64,000 nucleotides of DNA, taken from positions 242,501-306,500 of the forward strand of contig JAEMWC010000251.1 of the NCBI GenBank assembly GCA_016490735.1. Reading direction: 5' to 3'. The notes beneath the pieces were generated by a model. It saw only the letters and a program-made list of their open reading frames with translations, was not told where the DNA came from and searched no databases. Source of the DNA: Pachyseris speciosa. Taxonomy: Eukaryota; Cnidaria; Anthozoa; Scleractinia; Pachyseridae. Shown here one piece after another: positions 1-11,883 of the stretch (position 1 is the stretch's first letter; each line of letters begins with the position of its first letter). A program made the position numbers and the translations under genes.

Positions 1-914
1 ATTTTATCACTCTCTACAGTCCGTGTTAGAACATCTGATGTATTCTTCTCTTCATCATTTCCATGGTTAGGGCTCAATCTACCTTTCTTTGGTGCATTTT
101 CAGCTTCTACAATAGATGACACAGAGACCAAGGCTGAGGATTTTGCATTCTTATTCCCAGTAGATATACCGGTATGTGATAGATTCCCCTCTCGGATACT
201 TTCAGGATCTGAAGATGTTCCATCTTCCTTGAACAAATTTCCAACTTCTCCACCAGGCAAACTTGATTCCACCCTACTATAAGCTGCTCTGTTGCCAGCA
301 TCACCACGTTTATCACTAACACCTCTAGCTGATTTCTTCTTCAAAAAGTTTTTAAGTGCCAATTTGGTGGCTCTATTGATCTGTCTTCCTTCTGTCTGCC
401 CTGGCATTGTTTGCACTGTGGGTATTGAAAGTGAGATGTTTGGAATCTCCTCCTGCTCTTCTCCACTGAGAACACAACGACTACAAGTAACTTTTCCATT
501 TTCAATATGAAGACTTATCAATGGCTTCTGTACACCTGTAGCTGTAGGTGGTAGTGAATATGAAGCTGCTGGATTTGACTCTGATGCTAATAACTTTGAA
601 TCTGATAGCTTTGTAGCATGTCTCCCTGCAACATACTTTTTAAGTCTTCCAATAATACCACCTCTTGTCACCCCCTGGATTTCAACAGCTGTGCTTTCTG
701 AACCATTTACATCACTTGTGGTTGAAGTTTCAGGTAATACAGCTCGGTTAAATAATGCTGGGGAGATTTGGAAAACATCTACAGCATTACCATTGGTGCT
801 GTTTAATATTTCCCCATTCTCCTCAATTCCACCAGATTTTGGCACCTGTGCAAGTTCCACAACAATGTTCATTGTGTCAGAATGCAGACCAGAAAAATTT
901 TCACTCACTTCCAT
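1..914 (-). CDS. Unrecognised protein, amino-terminal part (runs off the window)
   Basis: A reading frame is open without a stop for 304 codons from an ATG at 914-912 to the left edge. An in-frame TAA lies two codons upstream of that ATG, which supports the start, although a splice acceptor could also fall there. The product is rich in Ser, Thr, Asn and Glu, with basic patches (GRLKKYVAGRH near residue 88 and ALKNFLKKKSARG near residue 186) and one CSRC pair near residue 144. I see no signal peptide, membrane segment or known domain, so it is probably a largely disordered intracellular protein. The length of the frame and its non-repetitive composition argue for real coding sequence. The three short frames overlapping it are shadows. 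The rest of the gene lies outside the window and the function is unknown. Confidence 0.6.
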   Translation of the reverse strand, partial: MEVSENFSGLHSDTMNIVVELAQVPKSGGIEENGEILNSTNGNAVDVFQISPALFNRAVLPETSTTSDVNGSESTAVEIQGVTRGGIIGRLKKYVAGRHATKLSDSKLLASESNPAASYSLPPTATGVQKPLISLHIENGKVTCSRCVLSGEEQEEIPNISLSIPTVQTMPGQTEGRQINRATKLALKNFLKKKSARGVSDKRGDAGNRAAYSRVESSLPGGEVGNLFKEDGTSSDPESIREGNLSHTGISTGNKNAKSSALVSVSSIVEAENAPKKGRLSPNHGNDEEKNTSDVLTRTVESDK

Positions 915-1051
915 TTGGTGTTAATTAAGATCGTTATGGTGCCTTCCTGTGACAAGAAAGAGCAATAACATTTCAGAAAATATTACCACAAACATGATGT
1001 ATAGTTTCATGCAAGAGATCTCAGTTGTTATTATTACATGAGAATGAATAT

Positions 1052-1310
1052 ATGAAAATCACATATTTGAACTGCGCATTGAAGAATGAATATGTGAATG
1101 ATCCTCGTGGTTATGAGCACTATTTAAGCGGTAGTAAAAATAAAGCCTGGAAAAACTTCAGGCTTGTACAGGATTCAAACCCACTACCTCTGAGATAACG
1201 GTGCAGTGCACTACCAACTGAGCTAACGAGCCAACTGGGAGCTAGTCATTTTGTTGGTTCGTAATACACCTGTGAGTGATGAACATGCATGTGAGAACGA
1301 AATCAATATC
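1052..1310 (-). mobile_element. tRNA-derived SINE, minus strand, near complete
   Basis: Read on the minus strand, a tRNA-like head (1160-1240) has box A (TAGCTCAGTTGGTAG) and box B (GGTTTGAATCC). It is followed by the family's CCTGAA...TTCAGGC hairpin and a tail that includes a GATCCTCG segment. The same head, hairpin and tail recur at 2686, 3183, 8483, 11008-11275 and 11345, so this is a dispersed family and not a tRNA gene. A second, partial copy of the tail follows at 1316-1390. Confidence 0.7.
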
Positions 1311-1390
1311 GTTATGAAAATCATATATTTGAACTGCGGATTAAAGAATGAATATGTGAATGATCATCACAGTTATGAACACTACTTTAT

Positions 1391-2685
1391 ATGAGAGATA
1401 GTGAAAGTAATGCACTTATCATCAGCTTTCCTGGGGGCTGAACCCTGGGACACCCTTGGGACACCCAGGGATTTGGGAGGGGATAAGTCGACTTTGGAGT
1501 ACCAATTTCCCCTCGGGGTAGGGACATAATGTATACATTTGGTAACAAAAGTGAAAACCCCTGAGGCTACAGCTACAGGATTTGTCCGAAACTGGTCAGC
1601 GGTATTCCAGTGGCCACTTTCATGCTGATTTTGGGCTGCATTGACACCTTGAATATTCCTCAAAAGGCAAGTACCCTTTAATTTTTTAAAGAGTAAAAAA
1701 AAAACAGACAGAGTTCACATTCTTACAAATGCGATTACAATGAATAAAAAAAAAAAAAAAAAAAAAAACAATCCTACTGAATGAAAAAAAAAAAACATTC
1801 TTGGAACCAATCGATTACTGGGGTGATTTGCTGTTATTGCTTACGCACTGGCAAGATTCCATGAGAGTAGCTTCTAATTAACAATTACTATGAGCTCAAG
1901 ATTTCTTTTGCGTGATGGCTGATGAGGGCACAGCCTGAATAGGCTATCACGCACAGAAATCGAGAGTGAATAATCATTTCTTTTTAATTAGTATAAATCA
2001 ATTAGTCATTCAAAACTAAACAAGTAAATTATCTAAATCCTTCTCACCGACACTTTGAAAACATGAAGAAGCAGTCGCCTTTTTGTTCACAACCGCTAAA
2101 GTACTTGCTATCTATCACAGAATAGATACAGTAGTGAGTAGCGTAGCCAATCAGAGAATGGCATTTGTGATAGAACGCTAGTAGATTTATACTTTAATTG
2201 TGGATATTTTTCTTGAAGTCAGCTACGAATTTCCCATGATGATACATGTTGGTTTTCAGTCGAAACTTATACTGTAGTGTTTAATATCAATACATTTGCT
2301 CGCCAGTATAGTGGCACCAATCCTAATAATAACATAAATACGCATGCAACAGACAGCCTGTTAAACTTGCCTTGCAGAATCACAAATGAATGGAAAAACA
2401 TTAACATGTCGTCTACCTGCCCACTCATAAGTAAAGTTCTCTGTCTGCGTCATTGAGCCGTCCCCACTACCTTGGGCACAAATTTTCCCCACAGGGACCT
2501 CCTGGCCGATTAATACCTTATACATTTTCTGGAGTCTCTGCCCCCAGAGAAGGGCATTTAGTCTGCTTTTTATACTCTATACTGTGGGGCTTTAGTAGCT
2601 TTTTGTTTCACCCTAAAAAAATGCTGGTGGGTGTCCTGGGGGTTAGCCCCTGGGAATACCAATGATAATTGCATAATGCCTGAAA
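1391..2685. other. Intergenic, no gene seen
   Basis: No coding frame is supported. The stretch holds a poly(A) run at about 1747-1768, other short A-runs and a decayed GC-richer segment at 1420-1600. The short frames here have no domain or splice support. Confidence 0.5.
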
Positions 2686-2905
2686 AAAATTCAGGCTTGT
2701 ATAAACAGATTCGAACCAATGACCTGTGTGATACTGGAACAGTGCTCGGAGCAACTACAGAATACAGGGCCACTTTGGTCCAGCTTATTTACATGTGTCG
2801 CAGGCTTTTGTTGAACGAAGCATACAATGCACATGTCATCGGCTTCCCTGTAGGGTCAACCCCTGGGCTAAACCAGAGGGATTGTTAAATCTGTCAAGTA
2901 AAGTT
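2686..2905 (-). repeat. SINE fragment followed by a dispersed repeat segment
   Basis: 2686-2790 carries the CCTGAA/TTCAGGC hairpin and a decayed box B of the SINE family on the minus strand. The adjoining segment 2830-2905 recurs at 29738-29806 (shared ACATGTCATCGGCTTCCC), so it belongs to another dispersed repeat. Confidence 0.5.
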
Positions 2906-3182
2906 GAGGAATTTCCCCACAAGGTCGGGGAATCTAGCAAGACAACGAACCCTGGGTGAAGTGTCTCTCAGCAGAAAATACTTCTGACATCCTTTACAAA
3001 CTTGTGAATTTCCCCACCCCCTAATCTTTGATCGTAAAACAATGCCGAGAGTTTCCCCTACCCTCAGGCAAAGAATCCCATCCATCTCTTTGTATTCCCC
3101 CGGATATCTCCTCCCTGGTTGGCCGGGGGTTGACCCCACAGGGAGGCACTATTGGTATGTAAATAAGCTGGCCCTGTATTAT

Positions 3183-3305
3183 GTAGTTTGTGAATGAACA
3201 CTGCTTAAGCGGTAATGAAAATAAGCCTGAAAAAAAAATTCAGGCTTGTACGGGATTTGAACCCACGACCTCGATACCAATCCGGCGAGCCACCGGCAAG
3301 CACTT
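3183..3305 (-). mobile_element. SINE fragment, minus strand
   Basis: It contains the tail hairpin (AAGCCTGAA...TTCAGGCTT) and a box-B-like segment (GGGATTTGAACCCACGACC as read on plus). The 5' half of the tRNA-like head is missing or decayed. Confidence 0.55.
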
Positions 3306-4706
3306 TTCCTCAAAAATGATGTTTACCTCGGTGTAAAACCTGGCGAGGTTTCTTTGTTTTATGAGGTATTGTTTTGCTGTATGCCATTGTTTAGTATGTT
3401 TTGTTTTCTTTGTTTTACGTCATTCGTGAGTTTCACAGGTTTTCACATCGAGGTAGAGCCCAAAAATGGTCCTGTATTCTGTAGTTGCTCCACCGTTCAG
3501 TTCTTGGGGCAGAAATTTCTTGGAACTTAGGACTTTCGCAGTTCTTAGGTAACACATTTTGTATATAACTACTGCATTTAGTATTACAAGCTGTTATAAC
3601 CTTACCACTTAATTCACCCCGCCTTTTACACCAAGTACTCCAAACGTAAAGCCTCCGAGCATCAAGTGGCCTCTTTCCAAAATGGCGCCATTTTAAAACT
3701 ATAGTCGACGGGGGTCTGGGCGGACAAAAGTTATCCGGGGGAGGGAGAGGGGAGGGTGGCTCACAGTTTGTTGTTGCCGCGTCGGAGGTCAAACTGACTA
3801 AAGATGCCTCTCTCAAACATTTTCTCAATTTTGGCGAAGTCACTGCGTCTTATGCTGCCAGTTTACGCCCGATTCGGGGGCCACTGTAAAGTCTCAACGG
3901 TTTGCATGATGAGATCGTCCGAGTTTATAGACACTCTTGGAAACGGCTGATGTTCGGTTTTGCGGCGAGTTGCGGAGTTGGTTATATTGGTGACTTCATT
4001 TTATTTAATACATGTATGGTTTGTAACGGTATAGCTACGGTCTGTATATAGCGCACAGGCCCAGGACAGATAAAAGCCGCTTGAAAGCCGTTTCTCGGGA
4101 AAGAACTTAAAATCTTTCGCTTGAGTTATTTGAGAGCCTAAAACAGGCTAAAAAATGACAAAGCGGATGAAAGCGGACAAACTTCCCTTATCTGGCCTTT
4201 CATTTTCTTTTCATATTTTATAGCACTCTGAATTAGTCGGAATTCTCGCCGTTTGTTTGAATTCTATTGCTACTGTAGTAACCAAGAAAATGTTTAAAGA
4301 AGAGAATCAATAGATAACGAGAAAATCAAATGAATGCTTGGAGCTACGCAGATGTTATTTTTCATCAACAAGGGGAAAACCCCTTTCTTGTCCAATCAGA
4401 AGAACCTGGGTCGATATTTGCATATCTCTTATTTCGATTGCTGCTCTATCAAGAAGGTTACAGAATGTGTTCACCGCTTTATTCCAAAAGAATATGAAAC
4501 ATCTTCAGCAAATAGTTGAAATGCTGGAGGATAGCGTCTACACCAAAGCGTTTAATACTTCAGTTCTATGGCTGGTAAGCTCAGTTTTGTTATGCAATTA
4601 TGTTAGACCACAACCACATGCACATTGATTCACAGATTCACAGTTACAAAGCATAAATCGTTAAAATAGAAACTTAAAACAGATAAAACTTTTCGCTCTT
4701 TTGAAG
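3306..4706 (+). other. Possible 5' region of the Bcl-3-like gene
   Basis: A GC-richer block at 3640-3920, with a YY1-like AAAATGGCGCC at 3679, precedes the ankyrin gene. A good splice donor (CTG|GTAAGC) at 4575 may end a first exon. An ATG at 4494 opens a short frame into that donor, but its phase does not match the strongest acceptor at 4707. It would match a weaker acceptor that starts the next exon at 4721. Whether this exon is coding or 5' UTR cannot be settled from sequence. The 136-codon minus-strand frame at 3433-3843 has no domain and is not called. Confidence 0.35.
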
Positions 4707-7700
4707 GGGAAAACTCAAAGCGTCAGCGAGCTCATACATCTAAAGAACAAGGGGAGGTTTTGGATCGGCTAGAACAAGATATCGGTTCTCCTTTGGCTCC
4801 TCACGGACGGCCCAAGTTTCCGTGCGTGACTCGCGCGGTCTCGACGAATAAAAGCGATCGCCCGCGAAAAAGACCGTCGGAATCTACTTCGCCGTCCGAT
4901 CATCTCGACTCAAAAAGCCCGGATGAACGCGGAAGTGGTGAGAATCGAAAGAAAAGTGCAACTGAGCACGATGAGGCAGAAATCCAGGTTATGGGAGCGG
5001 CAAGTCAAGCAAGTGACTCGCGAAAAGAATCGCCTGAACAGCTGTCACGCCAAGCTGTGACAACTGCGTCTTCTGGTCAAGTTGGCCATTGCGTCAGGAC
5101 TGTAGCGGAAACATCACCGATGCCTGATCTATTCGCGCAGGATGAAGACGGAGATACGTAAGTGCTGAAGCATGCTTTTTGCATTAGAAGTTAAATATTT
5201 TTGTGATTACTTGTTTTCCTTTTGTTTCTCACTGAATAAATGTATTTGTTGTGCAAAATCTTTTAACATTGTGAACAAAGTGAGATCAGACAACTTATCT
5301 CGTTTGCGAAACTTTCCAAACGACTAAAAGTCTGATGTAATCAGGTAATGTCAAGGTTGACTTTTTTCCTGTATCCACACAAAAAGTATAAGTTTACCGA
5401 TCGTTTCTATAGCGCTTGCTTGCATCAATTCAAAATTATTTACACAATAAGAAAGAGTCCACCCACCTCCTTTTATTGTAAACGAACACAAAAGAATTGC
5501 TTTCGTCCTGACATCTAAATTTGCTCACAGAGTGCTTTAGCATGCATACAGGAACTTGTGATTGGAAACTTACGAAACTTCAACTGACTGAAAATGCGTT
5601 TCAGAGATAGTTAGTAACAATAAACTAGATTCTGTGAAAGTTTCTTGACTAGCCCAATGATTAAACGAAATTAATTCTTGCTTCTTTTTCATGCGAACTC
5701 AGAAAGTTTTTTCAAGCTGATCATTAAGTGCTTGGTGACGGCTTTCTCGTACAAGTATATTCCAGTTATGGACAAACTTATTCAGACACGAAAATAGATG
5801 CGAAACTTGCTTGTTTTGAAATTCTTGGGGTTTTCTTTCAGTCAACCGCATGATGCTGTCATATAACACCTTATGCTGAATCATCAATAACAATTTCGAC
5901 GCTCTCAGTTGTTGTTAGGAGCCTGGGGCTCCTGCTGAACTCTGATAAAATGGACAAACATTCCAGAAACAACCAAGGACACCACACTCAGTTTACCCTG
6001 CGGCCAGAGTTCCTTTGATCTTCCTAAGATTTTTCTGGGAAGATCGTAGAAAACTCTACTCGGGCAGTGCAATTAAAAAGTTAAAAAAACATGCCAACTC
6101 GAAGTTTAAAACCGAAATTAGTTGGGAACAACGCGTTAGTTTGAGCTTCTAATGTTTACAGCCGTTAAAACTCTTTCATTTTTCGAATCTACACGTATAA
6201 AACTGAGAGTCATATGATTTGCACTTGGGGTGTCTGATATCTTGTAAACTTTGTGTTTGTAGCAATATTTTCTTCTCCTATTTCGCGGTGTGATGTTATT
6301 GTCAACGAATTCCGGAATAATTTCATGTTCTGTGGTTAATTTTTGTACAAGACAGGACATGCTGAGAGCACATGATTAACGGTATGCCCTGTTCAGGACT
6401 AATTAGCTTAAATGCGGAACAAACACCTACACATCTCCAAACCAGCCAATGGGAAAGACTTCCTGTCCAAGTGAACACGAAATCGATAAAAAAAGACCCC
6501 TTTTCACCCAAAAATACCTTATAGTGCACACAAAACGTCGTTTTCCTAAGAAAAAACGGCATCACTTAATCACCTTGCACGAGTGCTCATTTATTCATGA
6601 CCAGACCTCTCTCAAAACAAAGAACAGCTGTTTGAAAATACCCGCTGACACGTTTTCCCTCTGTCCAATTAGATTTCTTCATCTCGCTGTTGTCCAGGGA
6701 GACCAACCGCTGACTGACTTTTTTATCCAAAGGATGAAATATAGAGGAATTGATATTTATAATAAACTTCGACAGGTAGGCTGGTATCTATTATTGTAGG
6801 TCTTCGTTGTCTGATGAGCAAAGCTACATACCTACACGGGTAATTTTGGCTTGCACAGTTGATGAAATCTTTCGAAGAAGTCGTTAGCCTGTTCCGGGCT
6901 TTTTTCTGCCCTCGTTCCAAATTTTCTCGCTAGCCCCAACCTCCAGGCATTCCCTAGTCCCCACTAGTTTTTCTTACCTCGTCCCAATTTGTCGCGCCAG
7001 CCTGGAACAGGCTAATTCTTCCTTTACCATACCTACGTACGAAAAGACGTCTCGAGTTTGTGCTCATTTGACAAGAATCTTAGCAATGCACGGAGGTATG
7101 TCTATTGAAGCTTCTCATATACGCAGTTTCGGTTACAAAAATTGCATGCATCGCGATACCACGCAATATCAGCAAATCTCATTCAGTTCCGTCGCTGTAG
7201 GGTTATAGGATTACGGTCAGCATTGGGTCTACGATTAGGATTAGGGTCAGAATTAGGTTGAAAGGGGCACTGTCACGGTAATTCTTATCACAAGTTGTTC
7301 AAATCGTGAGGAAAAGAAGTAATTTTTCTATTACGCGATCGGCCCGTCTAACACGAAGAAGTTTGTAGATTTCTTATTATTTCTTGGACGGAAAAGGAAG
7401 TAGTATTAATTCAGGGCGATTTTCTCACCCGGTCACAATGACGAAACTTGAGAAGAGCTTTTCTCGAGTTGCAATGCATTTCCTCCTCCTCATTTGAGCC
7501 ATAGACAACGGCAAATAGTTTCAATGCACATAATTATTAAATACTTCGTAGGAAAAGTGCACAATTTTTTGGGTTCAGACCCAAATTACGTGACAGTGCG
7601 CCTGGTCAGGATTAGGGCCAGGATTAAGTCTACCGTTAGGATTATGATTTTAATGACTTAAAAGTTAACCTTATAAGGTTTGGTTTTTACATATTACATT

Positions 7701-8954
7701 ATGGTAAGCGTTGAGACGAGGATTAGAGTTAGGGTTATTCGCGATTCCGTACCATAGCAAGACAAGCGGACTGTCTGCGTCTTTTTTGTCACGTTCTTTC
7801 AGACTCCACTACATCTTGCCGTGATAACACACCAAATACGCATGGTGCGAAAGCTGATAGAAGGCGGAGCAGATGTAAATTTGATGGACAGGCACGGACA
7901 GACAGCTCTTCATTTGGCCTGCCAAGAGGGCGACGTCAACTGTGTGTATACCATACGAGACGTCACAAAGATTGGCCACAGAGAGATCCAGTTGGAACTG
8001 AAGAATTCTCAAGGTGAGCGATGAAGGAATTTTCTTTATATTCTCTGTGACAGAGTTGTCCACAAAACAACAATGGGCAATTAGTCACCTTTTCCCGCGC
8101 CTGACGTCATTTGCATGTATTTGCTCACAATTCTCATTGGTTCGTCTCGTTGTTCACGCCAGATGTGATTGGTCAGAGTAATTGCTTTGGATTTGGTATA
8201 CAAAACTAGTATGAAACTCTCTCTCGTTGGGTTAAGGAGCAAAGGCAAATAAGAACGTCGTCTTTGTCTCGGCCCTGTTTATACGCTTGCAGTATGGTTT
8301 TATATTTATAACTGTGAGCGTGTTTCCATCCGGTTTGTGGTTGAAGGTTGGAGACCACCGGGAAATTTCTTACGAAGTATCGGACCATGATTTACGTGAA
8401 AATCAAAACCAATTAGAGTCTGGTTTCGTTCCAGAACGTTGTATCTAGTTATTAAAATTTCTATCGAACATCAATAGCTCATAGCTCAGTTGGTTAGAGC
8501 ATCGCACCGGTAATCGCGAGGTCACGGGTTCAAACCCCGTTGAAGTCCTGAATTTTTTTCAGGCTTCTTTTCGCAATTGCATAAATTGCGTTCACAACTG
8601 CGAGGATCATTCTTCATTTGATCAATGCAATTGTTACTTATGTAAATAGCAGTTTAATGTATTGTATATAATGTATGATTTTTATTTTTATATTGTTTTT
8701 TCTTTCTCGGAGAAATAAGCGATACAGCTACTCTTGTAAATCCGAGGTGAATTAAAGGTGATGTGATGTGATGTGTTTAAAAACTAGAAGAAGTTAAATG
8801 ACTGTTTTTTTTTCTGTTCCCTGGCAGGTTTCTCTGTACTACACGTAGCTACTTTAAATGGAAACAAACAGCTCATAGCAACAATTCTTGATATGGGAGC
8901 CGACATTGATGATCAGGTCAGAATAGCCATAATTTTACAACCCGTTCGCGATAC

Positions 8955-8985
<31 letters not shown>

Positions 8986-9269
8986 GCGGGAGAATATTTG
9001 GCTCGAGGTCATGGCGTACAGACCGAGCGCAGCGAGCTCCGTGCGCCATGACCGAGAGCTAAATATTTTCCCGTCCGGCCCGACCTTACTCAGTCAATAA
9101 GTGTGTTATCATATGGCCTCTTAAGACTCTTCATGGACACGTACAAGATGAAGTTTTTACAAAAAATTGACAAATTTGCACAGAAAATTGATCTTATATT
9201 TTGTTTGCATTTGCTTTCTGGTTGTAAAATAAACTTAAGTGGTTAGACGCGACGAAATCCTCTAAAATC

Positions 9270-9312
<43 letters not shown>

Positions 9313-11602
9313 CAACAACATTATTTGCAAGTAGTTTTTTCGAAAAACATTTTAGTATAAAAACTAGCGAGTACATTTTAGCGCTTGTATTTACACATTT
9401 AATCGTTGGACATTCTCACGCCCTAATTTGTACTTATATATGTATAATTCATTCGCTTTTTCTTCAACTTGAAAATGATCTCAGGGAGATCGAAACGTCG
9501 TCTTTTATCGCTAGTTTTTATACTAAAAACATTATTTGTATAGCGCTTTATACAAAAGACTAGAATTATAAAACTTAAATTACCTAATGAATAAAATAAC
9601 GATGATTTAAAAGTGCTCACACTGGTGCAACGCCTAATATAGCTAGTAAGGCAGTTCCATAATTTGGGGGCACATATAGAAATACTCGGTCTTCATAAGT
9701 TTTCCGGCGGATTTGATGTAGGAACTTGAAGCAGAAATTTAGATGAAGACCGTAATAACCTATTTGGGGTGTATAAGTGTAGAAGGTTACTAATGTAACA
9801 AGGAACTAAGTTATTAAGAGCTTTAAAGGTTTTTAAAAGTAATTTAAAAATAATGCGATGTTCAACGGGCAGCCAATGAAGCTCCCTGTGTAGTGGCGTG
9901 ATATGGTCAAACTTGCTACCACCTAGAATTAAGCGAGCTGTGCAATTCTGTACAAGCTGTAATTTATGTAAAAGGCAGCGAGGAAGATCATATAGTAATG
10001 AATTACAGTTGTCGAGTTGTTGTATCGCTCGTGGCTGTACGTATCCCTAACCGGGCCGTACGGCTTTTTCCGGCCCTGCTCGCGCTAATGCGTACGGCCC
10101 TCATACGGGGATTTTCTCAATAGTTTTGCAATGAAAACGCGCGCGGGGCCGTACGGGTCATATGATAAAACTCAGTATTACCTTTTACATTCGGCAGTCT
10201 CTGGGAAAAATATTGTTTCCGAGTTGCTTTTTTGAATTCTTTTATCTTACTTGTCCTTTTGACGTTTTGCAGGCGTGGCGAAATTTGTTAGTACACGCCT
10301 GTATTTAGACAAATCTACTGAAAGTCGTGAAAGCCTAACCCTTACCCCAAACTCTACCAACGTTTAAACACCAAGCGATTTCCAAATGGCGAGACGTTCC
10401 CCTAAGTAATGGGTAAGACTTAATAGTTTAAAAAGTTAAAACAGTTTTGCTCTTCAATGTAGGATTCCAACAGTGGTCGCACACCATTACATCATGCAGT
10501 GGAAGCCGGGAAGTATCACGTGGCAGAGTACTTGATGTCACGTGGTGCTGACGTGAACAAAGTGACTTTTGCTGGTAACACGCCACTGCACACAGCCAGC
10601 GGGCGGGAAATGGATGATATGGTCAAGCTGTTAATGTCGCATGGTGCTAACGTGAATATAGCTAATCTGGAGGGAGATATCCCCAAAGTGGTGCGAACCA
10701 GCGAACAGGTGAAAGTATTTTTACGGTGTTAGGACTTTTTGTTTTTGACTTAGTATCGCAGAAACAAAACACAACCAATGGGATCAACACAAAGCAAATG
10801 CAAGGATATGGTGCCAAAGCGCGGGAAACGCGTACAAGCAAGTCACGGTTTGTTTTAGTTCACCTCTGGTTGGTTGGTGACGTGCGCCCAGTGTAAGAGG
10901 AATACTGGAGACTAATCCCAGGTCACGGAGTGCTTCCCGCCCCTCACCCATTGTCCGAAAACCTAGCACAGACTTATAAAGTTTGACACTGGGTGTGAAA
11001 TAAATGAAATAAATCATATATGAACTGCGGAAATGAAATCAAATGAAGAATGATCCTCGCAGTTGTGAACGTAATTTATGCAATTGGGAAAAGAAGCCTG
11101 AAAATTTTCAGGACTTCAACGGTATCGCGAGGTCATGGGTTCAAACCCCGTTGAAGTCCTGAATTTTTTTTTTTTTAGGCTTCTTTTCGCAATTGCATAA
11201 ATTGCGTCCACAACTTCGAGGATCATTCTTCATTTGATTTCATTTCCGCAGTTCATATATGATTTATTTCATATATCATTCACACTCATTTCTTTCAAGG
11301 GAACATATGCAGCTACGTTACAATTGACCTGCTCCCAACGTCAGTGGCTTCAGAGCTCAGTTGGTTAATGTTAGAGCATCGCACCGGTATCGCGAGGTCA
11401 CGTTGAAGTCCTAATTGTTTCTTCGCGCTTCTTTTCGCAATTGCATAAATTGCGTTCACAACTGCGAGGATTATTCTTCATTTGAAAGTTTGGCATTGTT
11501 ATTAAGTCTACTATACGAAGTTCTTCATGCTATATTTTCCGCTTTTAGGCAAAGAGGCAGTTCCAGTCAAAGCAAACAGACACTAAAAGAAGGAAACGAT
11601 GA
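4707..11602 (+). CDS. Bcl-3 / I-kappa-B-like ankyrin-repeat protein (5' end uncertain)
   Basis: Exons are 4707-5157, 6673-6775, 7803-8013, 8828-8916, 10463-10708 and 11549-11602 (TGA). All junctions are GT-AG and all phases agree, giving about 384 residues plus an unresolved amino end. Exon 4707-5157 encodes a polar region with a basic SKRQR patch, ending in an acidic DEDGDT motif that leads directly into the ankyrin domain, as in Bcl-3. Six ankyrin repeats follow (for example TPLHLAVIT, DRHGQTALHLACQ, GADIDDQ and GRTPLHHAVE), then a degenerate seventh and a short basic tail ending KRRKR. The LDIYNxLRQTPLHLAVIT-like segment and the DRHGQTA..HLAC segment resemble Bcl-3 more than other I-kappa-Bs. 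Family members bind Rel/NF-kappa-B dimers through the ankyrin stack; nuclear action here is inferred from the basic patches. No Rel domain is encoded. The first exon is unresolved. Introns carry several transposons. Confidence 0.88.
6885..7014. mobile_element. MITE with TAGCCTG termini, in an intron
   Basis: The ends are inverted: TAGCCTGTTCC on the left and GGAACAGGCTA on the right, enclosing about 130 bp. The terminal TAGCCT matches the 9-bp-TSD elements at 57-61 kb. I do not see a clean target duplication here. Confidence 0.55.
8483..8770 (+). mobile_element. tRNA-derived SINE, plus strand, with (TGATG)n tail nearby
   Basis: The tRNA-like head has box A (TAGCTCAGTTGGTTAGAGC) and box B (GGGTTCAAACCCC). 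It is followed by CCTGAA...TTCAGGC, the AATTGCATAAATTGCG segment and the GCGAGGATCATTCTTCATTTG tail. A TGTGATG microsatellite tail sits at 8757-8775. It lies in the intron before exon 8828. Confidence 0.7.
8960..9102. mobile_element. Palindromic foldback element
   Basis: The two halves are inverted copies: ACTTATTGACTGAGT... on the left and ...ACTCAGTCAATAAGT on the right, with GC-rich inner arms and a GGTCATGG/CCATGACC core. No coding capacity is seen. It lies just after a splice donor of the Bcl-3-like gene. Confidence 0.65.
9265..9320. repeat. (TAA)n and (CAA)n microsatellite
   Basis: About 13 units of TAA/AAT run into CAA units, inside an intron of the Bcl-3-like gene. Confidence 0.9.
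9460..10020 (+). repeat. Decayed retroelement-like repeat with a GAAACGTC motif
   Basis: It begins with a stem (GATCTC/GAGATC) followed by GAAACGTCG at 9491-9500, resembling the terminal region of Penelope-like elements. Downstream text (for example TGAAGCTCCCTGTGTAGTGG) has the look of an old dispersed repeat but encodes nothing intact. The family is uncertain. Confidence 0.35.
11008..11275. repeat. Two SINE tails in inverted arrangement
   Basis: The tail and hairpin of the local SINE family occur on the minus strand at 11008-11120 and again on the plus strand at 11140-11275. They share CATATATGAACTGCGGAAATG / CATTTCCGCAGTTCATATATG, forming a near-palindrome of about 270 bp in the last intron of the Bcl-3-like gene. 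Confidence 0.65.
11345..11490 (+). mobile_element. SINE copy, box B decayed
   Basis: Box A (GAGCTCAGTTGGTTA) and the AATTGCATAAATTGCG tail are present. The box B region is shortened (CGCGAGGTCACGTTGAAGTCC). It ends shortly before the last coding exon of the Bcl-3-like gene at 11549. Confidence 0.6.
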
Positions 11603-11883
11603 AGCTCTGAGGAGAATCTGGTGAAAGATCAATTTATGTTCCAATACAAGTGAGGGCAGAATGCTTCACAAGCTTACAGAGCTGGAATAAAGATTGCAAA
11701 GCTTACAGCTCTTGCTGGAGCAGGCCTAATCTGGCTGGTGTCCAAAGAAGTGAGAAGGATAATGAATTGCAAGGAAGGGAAGGAAATCTTGAACTTATTT
11801 AAAGTGAAACTCGAAGGCATAACCTCAGGCCCGCCATCAAGATGTTAACATTTGCGGCGTATAAATACATGAAACTGCTTTAA

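Noticed and set aside
3433..3843. A 136-codon minus-strand frame in a GC-rich block.
   Set aside because: No recognisable domain or splice support; composition is explained by GC content, and it lies where a promoter of the Bcl-3-like gene is expected.
9194..9376. A poly-isoleucine frame.
   Set aside because: Translation of the (TAA)n microsatellite.
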